Below, piece by piece: positions 36,082 through 43,947 of a stretch of DNA of 64,000 bases; the first letter of the stretch is position 1; every line of letters starts with the position of its first letter. Position numbers and translations under genes: made by a program. This stretch comes from CAZNKU01 sp045654805 (GTDB lineage: Bacteria; Bacillota; Clostridia; Monoglobales; Firm-18): contig JAZOOD010000066.1 of the NCBI GenBank assembly GCA_045654805.1, positions 1 through 64,000 of the forward strand, in the 5' to 3' direction. The notes below the pieces were generated by a model that saw only the letters and a list, made by a program, of their open reading frames with translations, searched no databases and was not told the origin of the DNA.

Positions 36082-37468
36082 AAATAAAAACTATGATTAT
36101 ATGCAGGATGCAGACGAGGGTACAAGCTTTGAAAATGTACAGACAGCATCAGTAAAGAGACATCTTGCAAAGGATTCAAACAATGACAAGTTGTTTAATG
36201 CATCAATAATGGAAATGATAGGACATTTAAGTAAGGAAAACAAAGAGCTTTATTTAAAGAATGCAGAGCCGTTAGAAACGTACATAGACGCAAAGGATAA
36301 GTTTGACTTTAAAAACAACAATTATACAACCACAGAAAATGCAGATAAAACACCAAATGAAAATGTTCGTCAATTGCAAAGGGAACTGAACAAGGCGGGC
36401 TATACGGACAAGTTCGGACAAAAGCTAAAAGAAGACGGCATATATGCAGGCAAAACTGCCTATGCGTATGAAAGTAAAAAAGCGGATAATGTGGCTAATA
36501 ATAATTCTAATGTTGAAACATACTCCACAACTACTCTATCTACTACTGATAACCTTACAGAACAAAATTATGACGAAGAAAACACATCTCAAAGGTTTGG
36601 TAACAGATGGAATGCTCCTGTAAGAACAGGGGAGAGGCAAGGAGAAAGAGAAACATCCACCGACAGACAAGATACAGAAAGTGTTTTTAACGAAAATACC
36701 TATATTAATGAAAACGGAATAGTCAAATGGAAAGAATTACCTTACATTGCTCAAAGATTACCGGTTGAGACACGATTATTCAGGGAAAGAAAAATTTCCA
36801 CAGAGGTTTATAATGCATTTGATATTTTGAGCCAAAGATGGTATTATGCCGAAACTGAAGAGGCGAGAGAAGAAATAGGAGATCTTGCTGGAAAAATTAG
36901 AGACAACGGATATAAGATTGACGACTGTACAAAAGTTGCAAATCAAGAATTATGGAACAACGCTCAAGAAATATACAATGTCTTACTTAATGAAAAAGAT
37001 GATATTGCCGATAAGGTTCTTTATCTTCTAAAAAAGAAGTTAGAACCATTTTCTTCTGCAGCCAGTGATATTTCCAAAAATGCAATAAAATGGTTAATTA
37101 GAGTATATAACAACGGTAAATGGGATTATAAAAGCACAGAGGTCCATACTGAATGGATGCCGGAAACAAGATATTTTATGTATTATGGAGAAGTAATAGA
37201 TGCTGCTGCTTTTGGAAATATCAATTTTGGATATACCGGCACACTATTAGGCATAGATGCAGAAACGCTATACAAAGGTGGTGGTACTTTGGCTAATAAC
37301 CCCACAGAATACGAAATAAGCCACTATTATAGTGATAGTGAAGTAGATCATTACTATATAAAAATAGGAATTGAACAAGCAAACAAAGAAGGGTATTATG
37401 GTCAATTGCATTTTCCTGATGGTTTTTTTGATATTATGAAAGATGTAATAGAAATTATAAAAAAGTAG
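36068..37468 (+). CDS. Orphan toxin module with Bacterial toxin 44-like C-terminus
   Basis: 466 residues. The module begins abruptly at DYMQDADEGTSFENVQ (residue about 10); the upstream 60 residues seen in the first gene are missing, and no ribosome site precedes the ATG, which lies in the end of the membrane gene. The linker is Asn/Thr/Gln-rich. The C-terminus from about residue 340 (NNGKWDYKS, MYYGEVIDAAAFGNINFGYT, LGIDAETLYKGGG, and an acidic SDSEVDHYYIKIGI) resembles the polymorphic toxin type 44 domain. The toxin activity class is not settled and I leave it open. An orphan cassette gains function only by recombination with a full-length partner, which is inference here. Confidence 0.6.
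   Translation: MGFIKNKNYDYMQDADEGTSFENVQTASVKRHLAKDSNNDKLFNASIMEMIGHLSKENKELYLKNAEPLETYIDAKDKFDFKNNNYTTTENADKTPNENVRQLQRELNKAGYTDKFGQKLKEDGIYAGKTAYAYESKKADNVANNNSNVETYSTTTLSTTDNLTEQNYDEENTSQRFGNRWNAPVRTGERQGERETSTDRQDTESVFNENTYINENGIVKWKELPYIAQRLPVETRLFRERKISTEVYNAFDILSQRWYYAETEEAREEIGDLAGKIRDNGYKIDDCTKVANQELWNNAQEIYNVLLNEKDDIADKVLYLLKKKLEPFSSAASDISKNAIKWLIRVYNNGKWDYKSTEVHTEWMPETRYFMYYGEVIDAAAFGNINFGYTGTLLGIDAETLYKGGGTLANNPTEYEISHYYSDSEVDHYYIKIGIEQANKEGYYGQLHFPDGFFDIMKDVIEIIKK
36096..36480 (+). repeat. Shared toxin-module direct repeat, copy 2
   Basis: It starts at the codons for DYMQDADEG and ends near the codons for AYAYESKKADN. It lacks the first 150 bases of copies 1 and 3, indicating a recombination joint at about 36096. 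Confidence 0.8.
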
Positions 37469-37480
37469 AGGAGATTATTT

Positions 37481-38017
37481 ATGAATAAAATTTCAAAAAT
37501 CCTTTTGAAAATAATATTAGTGCTATCTGTAATAGTTATGCTTTTAAAATATATTACAATAGGATGGTTTATGTATGATTTTTTATTCAAAACTGATGAC
37601 TCTCTTGAACATTTCGTAAACTTGTACGTACAGAACCAATATGATTATAACAGGGACGCAGCAATACTTTTTAGTCTTGCTAAAGAAGACTGCGTATACT
37701 TTACGATTCATGGATACGAAACCTTTCTTACCATAGACACAAAATTATGTAACTATCAGTTTGTAAGTAATGGTGTTGTAGTTAAAACTAAAGAACCCCT
37801 CAAACTTAATGACGAACAACTGTCAATTATAAAAAAGTGTGATATGAAAAAATATTTAAAATATTTTAAATATATTTACATAAGCAAAGATTATATATCA
37901 TTTGAGGGGAATGGTTTTTATAATCGTAAATTAATTTATTGTCCTGATGGAAATTTGGATTATATGAGATATATAGAAAAAATCAATGACAGTTGGTATT
38001 GTTGTTATGATGATTAG
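37481..38017 (+). CDS. Membrane-anchored small protein, immunity candidate 2
   Basis: 178 residues: an N-terminal helix (ILLKIILVLSVIVMLLKYIT) then a soluble part of about 140 residues with beta-like character (DCVYFTIHGYETFLTIDTK, YIYISKDYISFEGNGFYN) and a Cys/Tyr-rich end (WYCCYDD). It follows the toxin-44-like gene by 12 bases with a GAGGAG ribosome site, and precedes a terminator. Position and anchoring suggest immunity to the preceding toxin; no family recognised. Confidence 0.5.
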   Translation: MNKISKILLKIILVLSVIVMLLKYITIGWFMYDFLFKTDDSLEHFVNLYVQNQYDYNRDAAILFSLAKEDCVYFTIHGYETFLTIDTKLCNYQFVSNGVVVKTKEPLKLNDEQLSIIKKCDMKKYLKYFKYIYISKDYISFEGNGFYNRKLIYCPDGNLDYMRYIEKINDSWYCCYDD

Positions 38018-38154
38018 TTACTGAGACGTTTGGTGTTTTTGAGCGAAACATCATTTCAACATAAGTTCTTCTACACAAGGTCAACACAAAGGGATGGTTC
38101 TATTGTGTTTAAGCAATATTGGTAAAATATTCTTTACAATCAAATTGATATGTG

Positions 38155-38192
38155 AAATAATGGTAACCTGTTATAGGTTGCCATTATTTTTA
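38155..38192 (+). terminator. Terminator after the second immunity candidate
   Basis: A 15-bp stem with one G-T pair (AAATAATGGTAACCT / AGGTTGCCATTATTT), a GTTAT loop and a T-rich tail. It separates the decayed third cassette from the transcript. Confidence 0.82.
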
Positions 38193-38229
38193 TATTTACT
38201 TGTATACCAACTTTTTAATAAGCAAAATA

Positions 38230-38741
38230 CTGTGGACAATTCAAGTTCTGTAATGTATAATAAGGATAAGAAAAATACAGGGACTATTACTCCTTCAACC
38301 AACTTTGAAAGTCAATGGAAAGAGAAAAACCAAGGACTTTTAAGGTATGCAGGGGACAGTACAAAGAAAAGTATTGATGCAGGGCTTAATGAGGCACCTG
38401 ATTATATGCAGGATGCAGACGAGGGTACAAGCTTTGAAAATGTACAGACAGCATCAGTAAAGAGACATCTTGCAAAGGATTCAAACAATGACAAATTGCA
38501 TCAGTCCGCATTAATGGAAATAATAGGGCATTTAAGTAGGGAAAATAAAGAACCATATCTTAAACACGCTCAACCATTACAAAAATATATTGATGCAAAA
38601 GATGAATTTGATTTTAAACAGAACAATTACACTACAACAGAAAATGTAGACAAAACACCAAATGAAAATGTTCGTCAGCTACAACGAGAACTGAATGAGG
38701 CGGGATATACGGACAAGTTCGGACAAAAGCTAAAAGAAGAC
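38230..38741 (+). repeat. Shared toxin-module direct repeat, copy 3
   Basis: Covers the same stretch as copy 1 from ACTGTGGACAATTC to AAAGAAGACG. After that point the two differ completely, which marks the recombination junction. Confidence 0.82.
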
Positions 38742-38762
38742 GCTTCACTTGTATCAAAATAA
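38230..38762 (+). pseudogene. Decayed toxin module without an effector domain
   Basis: Homology to the first toxin-type gene starts at TVDNSSSVMYN and runs through DGTSFENVQ-like sequence, QNNYTTTENV and KFGQKLKEDA, then a stop (ASLVSK) replaces the rest. The in-frame upstream part (38094-38229) is unrelated and probably not coding. It has neither a complete N-terminus nor a C-terminal effector, and it lies behind a terminator without a visible ribosome site. Read as a recombination remnant or a donor sequence. Confidence 0.75.
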
Positions 38763-38775
38763 AAACTAATTACAA

Positions 38776-38810
38776 AAAAGGAAATGTTCATTTTTTGAAC
38801 ATTTCCTTTT
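38776..38810 (+). terminator. Terminator hairpin after the toxin region
   Basis: A 15-bp stem AAAAGGAAATGTTCA / TGAACATTTCCTTTT with a 5-base T loop. Confidence 0.8.
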
Positions 38811-38825
38811 ATTTGGGGGATAAGA

Positions 38826-38927
38826 AAAATGCTTCAGAACGGACAAATCGAACCCGTAAGGGGTTACCCGAAGGCGTACAAAGGTACGTCGAGAGGTGAG
38901 GTTTGTTCGTAGCAAAAGGCATCTTTT
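38826..38927 (+). ncRNA. Candidate three-way-junction structured RNA
   Basis: A closed cloverleaf-like fold is predicted by eye. Outer stem ATGCTT/AGGCAT, followed by an 11-bp stem ACGGACAAATC/GGTTTGTTCGT (38839-38849 with 38900-38910, two G-T pairs). Inside it are two hairpins, AACCC-GTAAG-GGGTT and GGCGTAC-AAAG-GTACGTC. A T-tract follows, so it could also act as a terminator. No match to a known RNA family was recognised. Confidence 0.4.
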
Positions 38928-38930
38928 TAG

Positions 38931-38953
38931 AAAATCTCAATTTTTGAGATTTT
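38931..38953. terminator. Short hairpin with T-tract
   Basis: AAAATCTCAA / TTGAGATTTT with a TTT loop, just after the branched element. It may add termination for either side. Confidence 0.5.
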
Positions 38954-39048
38954 CAACTGATAAAACAAAAATGTATTATTTTACATTATTATTCTTATTG
39001 CATTTATTCGCCTTTTACGTTCTGGAGATATTTTTACATCCCTCCACT

Positions 39049-39453
39049 TTATTCTATTGTATAATCACCTTTTACCATAACAATAACTTTACTTTGTGCC
39101 TTTATCCCTCTGCCGTCGGAAACGGGAATTACCAGGTTATGGTTAGCGGGCATATTTGTACCGTCGGGCAAGTCAATACCTGCAGTCAAGTCCGCAAGTC
39201 CGCCCTTTTCGGTAGCAATAATTTCCGCAGTACCCATACGAAGGACTATCTCCGTACCCGCTTCTCCTATAAGCGAGTTACCCTTTTCAAGGTTAACTAC
39301 CTGAAATGTAAGCTGACCCTTTAGGATATCCTCAATATAGCTTAAGGTAATAATAGGGTCATTATTATCCCCCGGGCTTGCAAACATTGTAACCGTACCC
39401 AAGGTTGCAAAGGCAAAAGCAACAACCAAAAGCGTAATTATAATTTTTTTCAT
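39049..39453 (-). CDS. Secreted conserved protein of unknown function
   Basis: 134 residues. A signal peptide is clear (MKKIIITLLVVAFAFATLG, then MFASPGDNND). The rest matches a clostridial family with segments DPIITLSYIEDIL, GNSLIGEAGTEIVLRMG and NHNLVIPVSDGRGI, whose function is not known. ATG at 39453 has GAGGGGAG upstream; a longer upstream frame has no site. It starts 14 bases after mazF and lies in the alr-mazEF operon. Confidence 0.7.
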   Translation of the reverse strand: MKKIIITLLVVAFAFATLGTVTMFASPGDNNDPIITLSYIEDILKGQLTFQVVNLEKGNSLIGEAGTEIVLRMGTAEIIATEKGGLADLTAGIDLPDGTNMPANHNLVIPVSDGRGIKAQSKVIVMVKGDYTIE

Positions 39454-39467
39454 AAGTAAAACTCCCC

Positions 39468-39815
39468 TCAATTTTCAAGAGCAAAGCTTACTGACAAAGC
39501 CTTATTTACCCTTTGCATAAGCTCATCGTCCGCATGCCCTATTTTTTCCTTAAGACGCTTTTTATCTATGGTCCTGATTTGTTCCATCAAAATAACGGAA
39601 TCCTTTACAAGACCGTAAGTTTCAGCGCTTATTTCAATATGTGTAGGCATTTTAGCCTTATTAATCTGCGAAGTTACCGCAGCAGCAATAATAGTAGGAC
39701 TGTATTTATTGCCAACATCGTTTTGCACTACCAAAACAGGACGAATTCCGCCCTGTTCCGAACCAACCACAGGACTAAGGTCAGCGTAGAATAAATCTCC
39801 CCTTTTAACTATCAC
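39468..39815 (-). CDS. mazF: Type II toxin MazF (mRNA interferase)
   Basis: 115 residues with the MazF core [29 protein letters not shown] and [16 protein letters not shown]. MazF cleaves RNA at short sequence motifs; it is held inactive by MazE. The GTG at 39815, 1 base after the mazE stop, has GGAG ten bases upstream. The order alr-mazE-mazF is the Bacillus/Clostridium arrangement (EndoA). Confidence 0.92.
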   Translation of the reverse strand: MIVKRGDLFYADLSPVVGSEQGGIRPVLVVQNDVGNKYSPTIIAAAVTSQINKAKMPTHIEISAETYGLVKDSVILMEQIRTIDKKRLKEKIGHADDELMQRVNKALSVSFALEN

Positions 39816-39816
39816 A

Positions 39817-40056
39817 TTATTCACACTCCGAAAGTTTTTCCTCATAATCAAGCTGACATTGATTGTCAGCATCAAGGCAGTTTTCTGCCCATTCAAGGTT
39901 TACAGCCGCCATTTCCTTGTAACCTTTTTTTAATTGATTGCAAAGTTCTTTCTTCTTTCTTCCTGCAATATAATCATTTATTACCTCATTTTTATCAAGG
40001 TTATTATCTAAAAATGTGTCAGGTGCATCAAATACTTTCTTCTCAGATTCTGCCAC
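39817..40056 (-). CDS. mazE: Antitoxin MazE (EndoAI-type)
   Basis: About 79 residues from GTG at 40056 (AGGGGG upstream). The C-terminal half matches Endo[22 protein letters not shown] followed by an acidic end. The N-terminal ribbon-helix-helix strand is short, [12 protein letters not shown], so the DNA-binding part looks reduced; the upstream alternative start would add only low-quality residues. It neutralises MazF and probably autoregulates. Confidence 0.8.
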   Translation of the reverse strand: MAESEKKVFDAPDTFLDNNLDKNEVINDYIAGRKKKELCNQLKKGYKEMAAVNLEWAENCLDADNQCQLDYEEKLSECE

Positions 40057-40155
40057 AATAACCATTCCCCCTAACCGCATTGCCAAAAAAACATAATTAC
40101 CTGCTTCTATTATATACCCTTTATGTACTCCGGTCAATGTCAATTAAAGGGATTT

Positions 40156-41304
40156 TTACATCAATAGGTTGTTATGAATTTTAATTCTTCGGTTATTTTT
40201 CACGTAGCAACGGGGTACGCGGTTATTGATAACACAAGGAAGCTCGTAATTAATTGTACCCAACTTAACGGCAAGTTCCTCTATAGGTAAATTTTCATTT
40301 TCATCGGCGCCAAACAAAATTACTTCATCACCTATGCTAATATTATGGACATTTGTTACATCAATCATACATTGGTCCATACAAATTCTTCCTAAAATAT
40401 TTGCAAAGCACCCGTTTACCAGTACTCTGCCCTTGTTAGAAAGCAATCTTGAATATCCGTCAGCATAACCTACGGCTACTGTTGCAACCTTTATAGGCTT
40501 TTCAACCCTGTAGGTTGCACCATAGCTTACAGTTTCGCCAGGTTTCATAGTTTTAATATTTATAACCGTTGATTTAAAACTCATAAGAGGCAGTAAATCA
40601 ATATCATAATTAATATCAGACGGATACATACCATAAAGGATAATCCCTGCACGCACCATATCAAGATGCATTTGAGGGAATTTTATAATAGCCGCACTGT
40701 TACAGCAATGTTTTATGGGAATAACAAGACCATTCCTTTCAAGCTCATCTGCCACATACATAAACTTATCAAACTGTGTCAAAGTCATTTCATCATCAAC
40801 GTCATCAGAGCACGCAAAATGAGTAAATATACCCTCGATTTCAAGGTTTGGAAGCTTTGAAATTTCAAGTATTTCATTTATGCTTTCCGTATCGGGAACA
40901 AATCCTATTCTCCCCATTCCTGTATCAATTTTTATATGAATTTTGGCAATTTTATTTTGCTTTTGTGCCTCGGCAGATATAGCATTTGCAGTCTCTGTAT
41001 TATATACCGCCGCAGTAATATTATATTCAACAACCTTTTCCACCGTGTCTTTTGGAGAGTTGCCTAGTATAATTATAGGTTGTGTAAAACCGCATAATCT
41101 AAGCTCCACAGCCTCATCAATAAATGCAACTGCAAGATAATCCACACCCTGTTTTACAAGATTTGAGGCTATTTCCTCCACCCCGTGGCCGTAGGCATTT
41201 GCTTTTACTATTGCACATAGCTTAACATCGCTGTTTAATTTGCTCTTAATCTGATTAACATTATGCTCAAGGTTATCAAGTGAAATATCACACCAGGTTC
41301 TCAT
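40156..41304 (-). CDS. alr: Alanine racemase (first copy)
   Basis: 382 residues. PLP-dependent interconversion of L- and D-alanine for peptidoglycan. The PLP lysine is in CAIVKANAYGHGVEEI; the catalytic tyrosine region is VAVGYADGYSRLL. It is followed by mazE-mazF, as in many Firmicutes. Its stop and the next start are separated by 99 bases. A second alanine racemase lies at 58937-60004. Confidence 0.95.
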   Translation of the reverse strand: MRTWCDISLDNLEHNVNQIKSKLNSDVKLCAIVKANAYGHGVEEIASNLVKQGVDYLAVAFIDEAVELRLCGFTQPIIILGNSPKDTVEKVVEYNITAAVYNTETANAISAEAQKQNKIAKIHIKIDTGMGRIGFVPDTESINEILEISKLPNLEIEGIFTHFACSDDVDDEMTLTQFDKFMYVADELERNGLVIPIKHCCNSAAIIKFPQMHLDMVRAGIILYGMYPSDINYDIDLLPLMSFKSTVINIKTMKPGETVSYGATYRVEKPIKVATVAVGYADGYSRLLSNKGRVLVNGCFANILGRICMDQCMIDVTNVHNISIGDEVILFGADENENLPIEELAVKLGTINYELPCVINNRVPRCYVKNNRRIKIHNNLLM

Positions 41305-42803
41305 TAAACCTCACTACCTTCCTGATTCAAAACATATTTAAGACAATCTATAATATCCGTAGCGGACATAAATTTTTTGCCCAACCTTTCCGCAGCCTTA
41401 TCTCCGGCTGCGGAATGGATATAAACACCATTTGCAACAGAAGTTTTAAAATCTTCCCCCTGTGCAATACAACAACCGATTATTCCTGCAAGTACATCCC
41501 CGCTGCCTGCAGTAGCCATACCGCTGTTTCCCTTAGTATTTATATACATTTCACCATCGGGAAATGCCACAACAGTAGTTGCACACTTCAGAACCACCGC
41601 AACATTGTATTCTTTTGAAACCGCCGACGCAACATCACAAAGATTCGACTTTATATATTCAATACCAAAACCCGTAAGCCTTGACATTTCCCCAAGGTGA
41701 GGGGTAATTACAACATTATCCTTTTCCTTTAAAAGTTCCTTATCCATATAATTGAGACCGTCTGCATCTATGACCATTGGACAATTTACACTTTTAATTA
41801 CCCTATTTACAAAATCAGGTGTACAACCAAGACCGCACCCCATAACCAAAACGTCATATTTGCCCGACTGTTCAATAACAATATCTGCTCCCTGTGGCGA
41901 CATTATTCCACCACAATCCGCCACGGGAATAGTCATAACTTCCGTAAGCTTTTGCTCCATTATATTGTTTAGCGAATATGGAATACAAAGAGTAACAACA
42001 CCGCTTCCGCATTTTAGTGCGGACATTGACGCAATATATGCAGCCCCTGTCATACCTGTTGAGCCGGCAGCCAAAAGTACCTTGCCCATACTGCCCTTGT
42101 GACAATCCTCACCGCCACGATTATTTTTAATAAATTCAATTTCTTTAACCTTTATGTCTGCATCGTGTATTGCTTTTGGCGTAAAGGATATAGACTTTAC
42201 ACACACTTCCCCCGCATATTCCTTTGCAGGGTAAAGACAAAGTCCCAACCTACCCACAGAAAACGTAACCGTCTTTTTACATTTTACCGCAACACCTGCC
42301 ACAGTGCCATTAGTTGCGTTAACACCACTTGGAACGTCTATTGCTATAACAAATTTATCCAGACTGTTAATATAATTTATAACCTCTGTATAATATTCAT
42401 CAGGAGCACCTGTACATCCAATCCCCAATATACCGTCTATTACAACATCGGCTTTTTCTATAATTTCCTTTGCTTTGGATGTAAAGCCTTTTACTATACA
42501 CACCCCTGAACTCTCAGCGATTTCAAGCATAAGCTTTGCATCACCCCGAAGTGTGTTTTCATCAGTCAGCAGAATAAGTGTAACCTGCTTATTATTGCAC
42601 AAAAGATGCCTTGCTGCAACACTGCCGTCACCGCCGTTATTACCCTTGCCGATAATTACCGCAAAGCTATGGGCACCTGTTTCAATTGCAGCATCCGCCA
42701 CACGCATACCTGCATTTTCCATAAGCAAAGCTGATGGAATATTATATTTTTTTATTGAATTTTCATCTATTAGTCTTGCCTTGACAGAATCTGCAAGCAA
42801 CAT
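41304..42803 (-). CDS. nnr: Bifunctional NAD(P)H-hydrate epimerase/dehydratase
   Basis: 499 residues: an N-terminal epimerase domain (AVIIGKGNNGGDGSVAARHL, SGVNATNGT), and a C-terminal ATP/ADP-dependent dehydratase domain (NNRGGEDCHKGSMGKVLLAA, GMATAGSGDVLAGIIGCCIA). It repairs damaged NAD(P)H hydrates. The ATG at 42803 is nine bases from AAGGAG; the earlier ATG abuts it. The 3' end overlaps the alr start by 1 base. Confidence 0.93.
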   Translation of the reverse strand: MLLADSVKARLIDENSIKKYNIPSALLMENAGMRVADAAIETGAHSFAVIIGKGNNGGDGSVAARHLLCNNKQVTLILLTDENTLRGDAKLMLEIAESSGVCIVKGFTSKAKEIIEKADVVIDGILGIGCTGAPDEYYTEVINYINSLDKFVIAIDVPSGVNATNGTVAGVAVKCKKTVTFSVGRLGLCLYPAKEYAGEVCVKSISFTPKAIHDADIKVKEIEFIKNNRGGEDCHKGSMGKVLLAAGSTGMTGAAYIASMSALKCGSGVVTLCIPYSLNNIMEQKLTEVMTIPVADCGGIMSPQGADIVIEQSGKYDVLVMGCGLGCTPDFVNRVIKSVNCPMVIDADGLNYMDKELLKEKDNVVITPHLGEMSRLTGFGIEYIKSNLCDVASAVSKEYNVAVVLKCATTVVAFPDGEMYINTKGNSGMATAGSGDVLAGIIGCCIAQGEDFKTSVANGVYIHSAAGDKAAERLGKKFMSATDIIDCLKYVLNQEGSEV

Positions 42804-42816
42804 AAAAAACATCTCC

Positions 42817-43338
42817 TTACAGAGTATGATTTAACGACCTTGGAATATAGCGTGCAAAATTTTCAATCATTTTTTCATTAGGTTCAAACAACAGACAAAC
42901 CTTTTCGCTGTTATTAAAATAAATTGCAAAATAAACGTTTGGTGAATCAATATTACTTGAAGCATCAATAACCGTATTCACACTTTTATCTTCCGCAACA
43001 GCCATATGCTCATTATTTAAAGGGGCAAAGTATTCAAAGTCCTTTAACTTAACTCTCAAAAGCTTTTTTCTGCGTTTTTTTGCAACAATCTTGTCTATAT
43101 CCAAATCACCGTTTGTAACAGAATATTCAAACTCCACATTTAATGATGACCACAGTATGTACGCTCCATATACAATAAAAGCAATCTCTACGGGTATTAA
43201 AACAACAAGCTTACCTGAGCTGAATTGTACGAGCACAAGATACAAAAGCATAAAAACCACAAAGACTATTATCACACAAGACATAATATCCTGTGAGGTT
43301 TTTTTCTTCCTGACAATACATTCGTTAAAAAAATCCAT
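42817..43338 (-). CDS. DUF6106 family membrane protein
   Basis: 173 residues. Two adjacent helices (IIVFVVFMLLYLVLVQF and LVVLIPVEIAFIVYGAYILW) precede a soluble part containing KRRKKLLRVKLKDFEYFAPL. ATG at 43338 has AGAGGTG upstream. It lies 13 bases before nnr on the same strand. Function unknown. Confidence 0.7.
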   Translation of the reverse strand: MDFFNECIVRKKKTSQDIMSCVIIVFVVFMLLYLVLVQFSSGKLVVLIPVEIAFIVYGAYILWSSLNVEFEYSVTNGDLDIDKIVAKKRRKKLLRVKLKDFEYFAPLNNEHMAVAEDKSVNTVIDASSNIDSPNVYFAIYFNNSEKVCLLFEPNEKMIENFARYIPRSLNHTL

Positions 43339-43403
43339 TTCAGCACCTCTTTCCAAATATATAATAACACAGAAAATTTAAATAATCAATCACAAATAAT
43401 AAC

Positions 43404-43432
43404 TTGTAATTTTACTTTAACAGTGGTATAAT
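43404..43432 (+). promoter_or_regulatory. Promoter of the Lrp-aminotransferase operon
   Basis: TTGTAA, a 17-base spacer and a perfect TATAAT, 33 bases before the Lrp gene. Confidence 0.72.
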
Positions 43433-43464
43433 TATTATTAATATGTTTATAATGAGGTGTTTTT

Positions 43465-43947
43465 ATGAGAGAAAAGATTTTAAAACTATTGGAACAGGAT
43501 TTTACTTTAGAACACAGACATATAGCCACAATGTTGAACACAACAGAGGCCGCCATAGATAAAGAAATAGAAAATATGACTGAAGAAGGAGTGTTGCTCC
43601 GAGCCAAGCCTATTATAAACTGGGAAAAAACCGACAGAGAATTTGTTACAGCAGTTATCGAGCTTAATGTTACTCCGCAAAGAGGCGAAGGCTTTGACAA
43701 AGTTGCACAAAGAATATATCAGTATCCGGAAATTAAGGATTTGTACCTTATGTCAGGGGGCTATGACCTTTCCGTTACGATAGAGGGTAAAACCCTAAAA
43801 GAGGTTGCTATGTTTGTATCTGAAAAACTGGCACCTATGGATTGTGTTGTTTCCACGAGAACTCACTTTATACTAAAAAAATATAAACAGGACGGTACTG
43901 TTTTTGAAAAACCCCGTAAAGATGAAAGAAGCGTGATTTCACTATGA
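43465..43947 (+). CDS. Lrp/AsnC family transcriptional regulator
   Basis: 160 residues. N-terminal helix-turn-helix with the family pattern ILKLLEQDFTLEHRHIAT followed by the linker and AsnC ligand domain (LYLMSGGYDLSVTIEGKTLKEV). Lrp proteins respond to amino acids and usually regulate adjacent genes; the next gene is an aminotransferase with a 4-base overlap. The HTH lacks some canonical residues. Confidence 0.85.
   Translation: MREKILKLLEQDFTLEHRHIATMLNTTEAAIDKEIENMTEEGVLLRAKPIINWEKTDREFVTAVIELNVTPQRGEGFDKVAQRIYQYPEIKDLYLMSGGYDLSVTIEGKTLKEVAMFVSEKLAPMDCVVSTRTHFILKKYKQDGTVFEKPRKDERSVISL

Noticed and set aside
38094..38229. In-frame extension before the third module
   Set aside because: It overlaps a terminator and is unrelated to the module's true N-terminus.
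34009..38762. Mobile element bringing in the toxin region
   Set aside because: No transposase, integrase, att-like direct repeat or tRNA boundary was seen; the only repeats are the shared modules.
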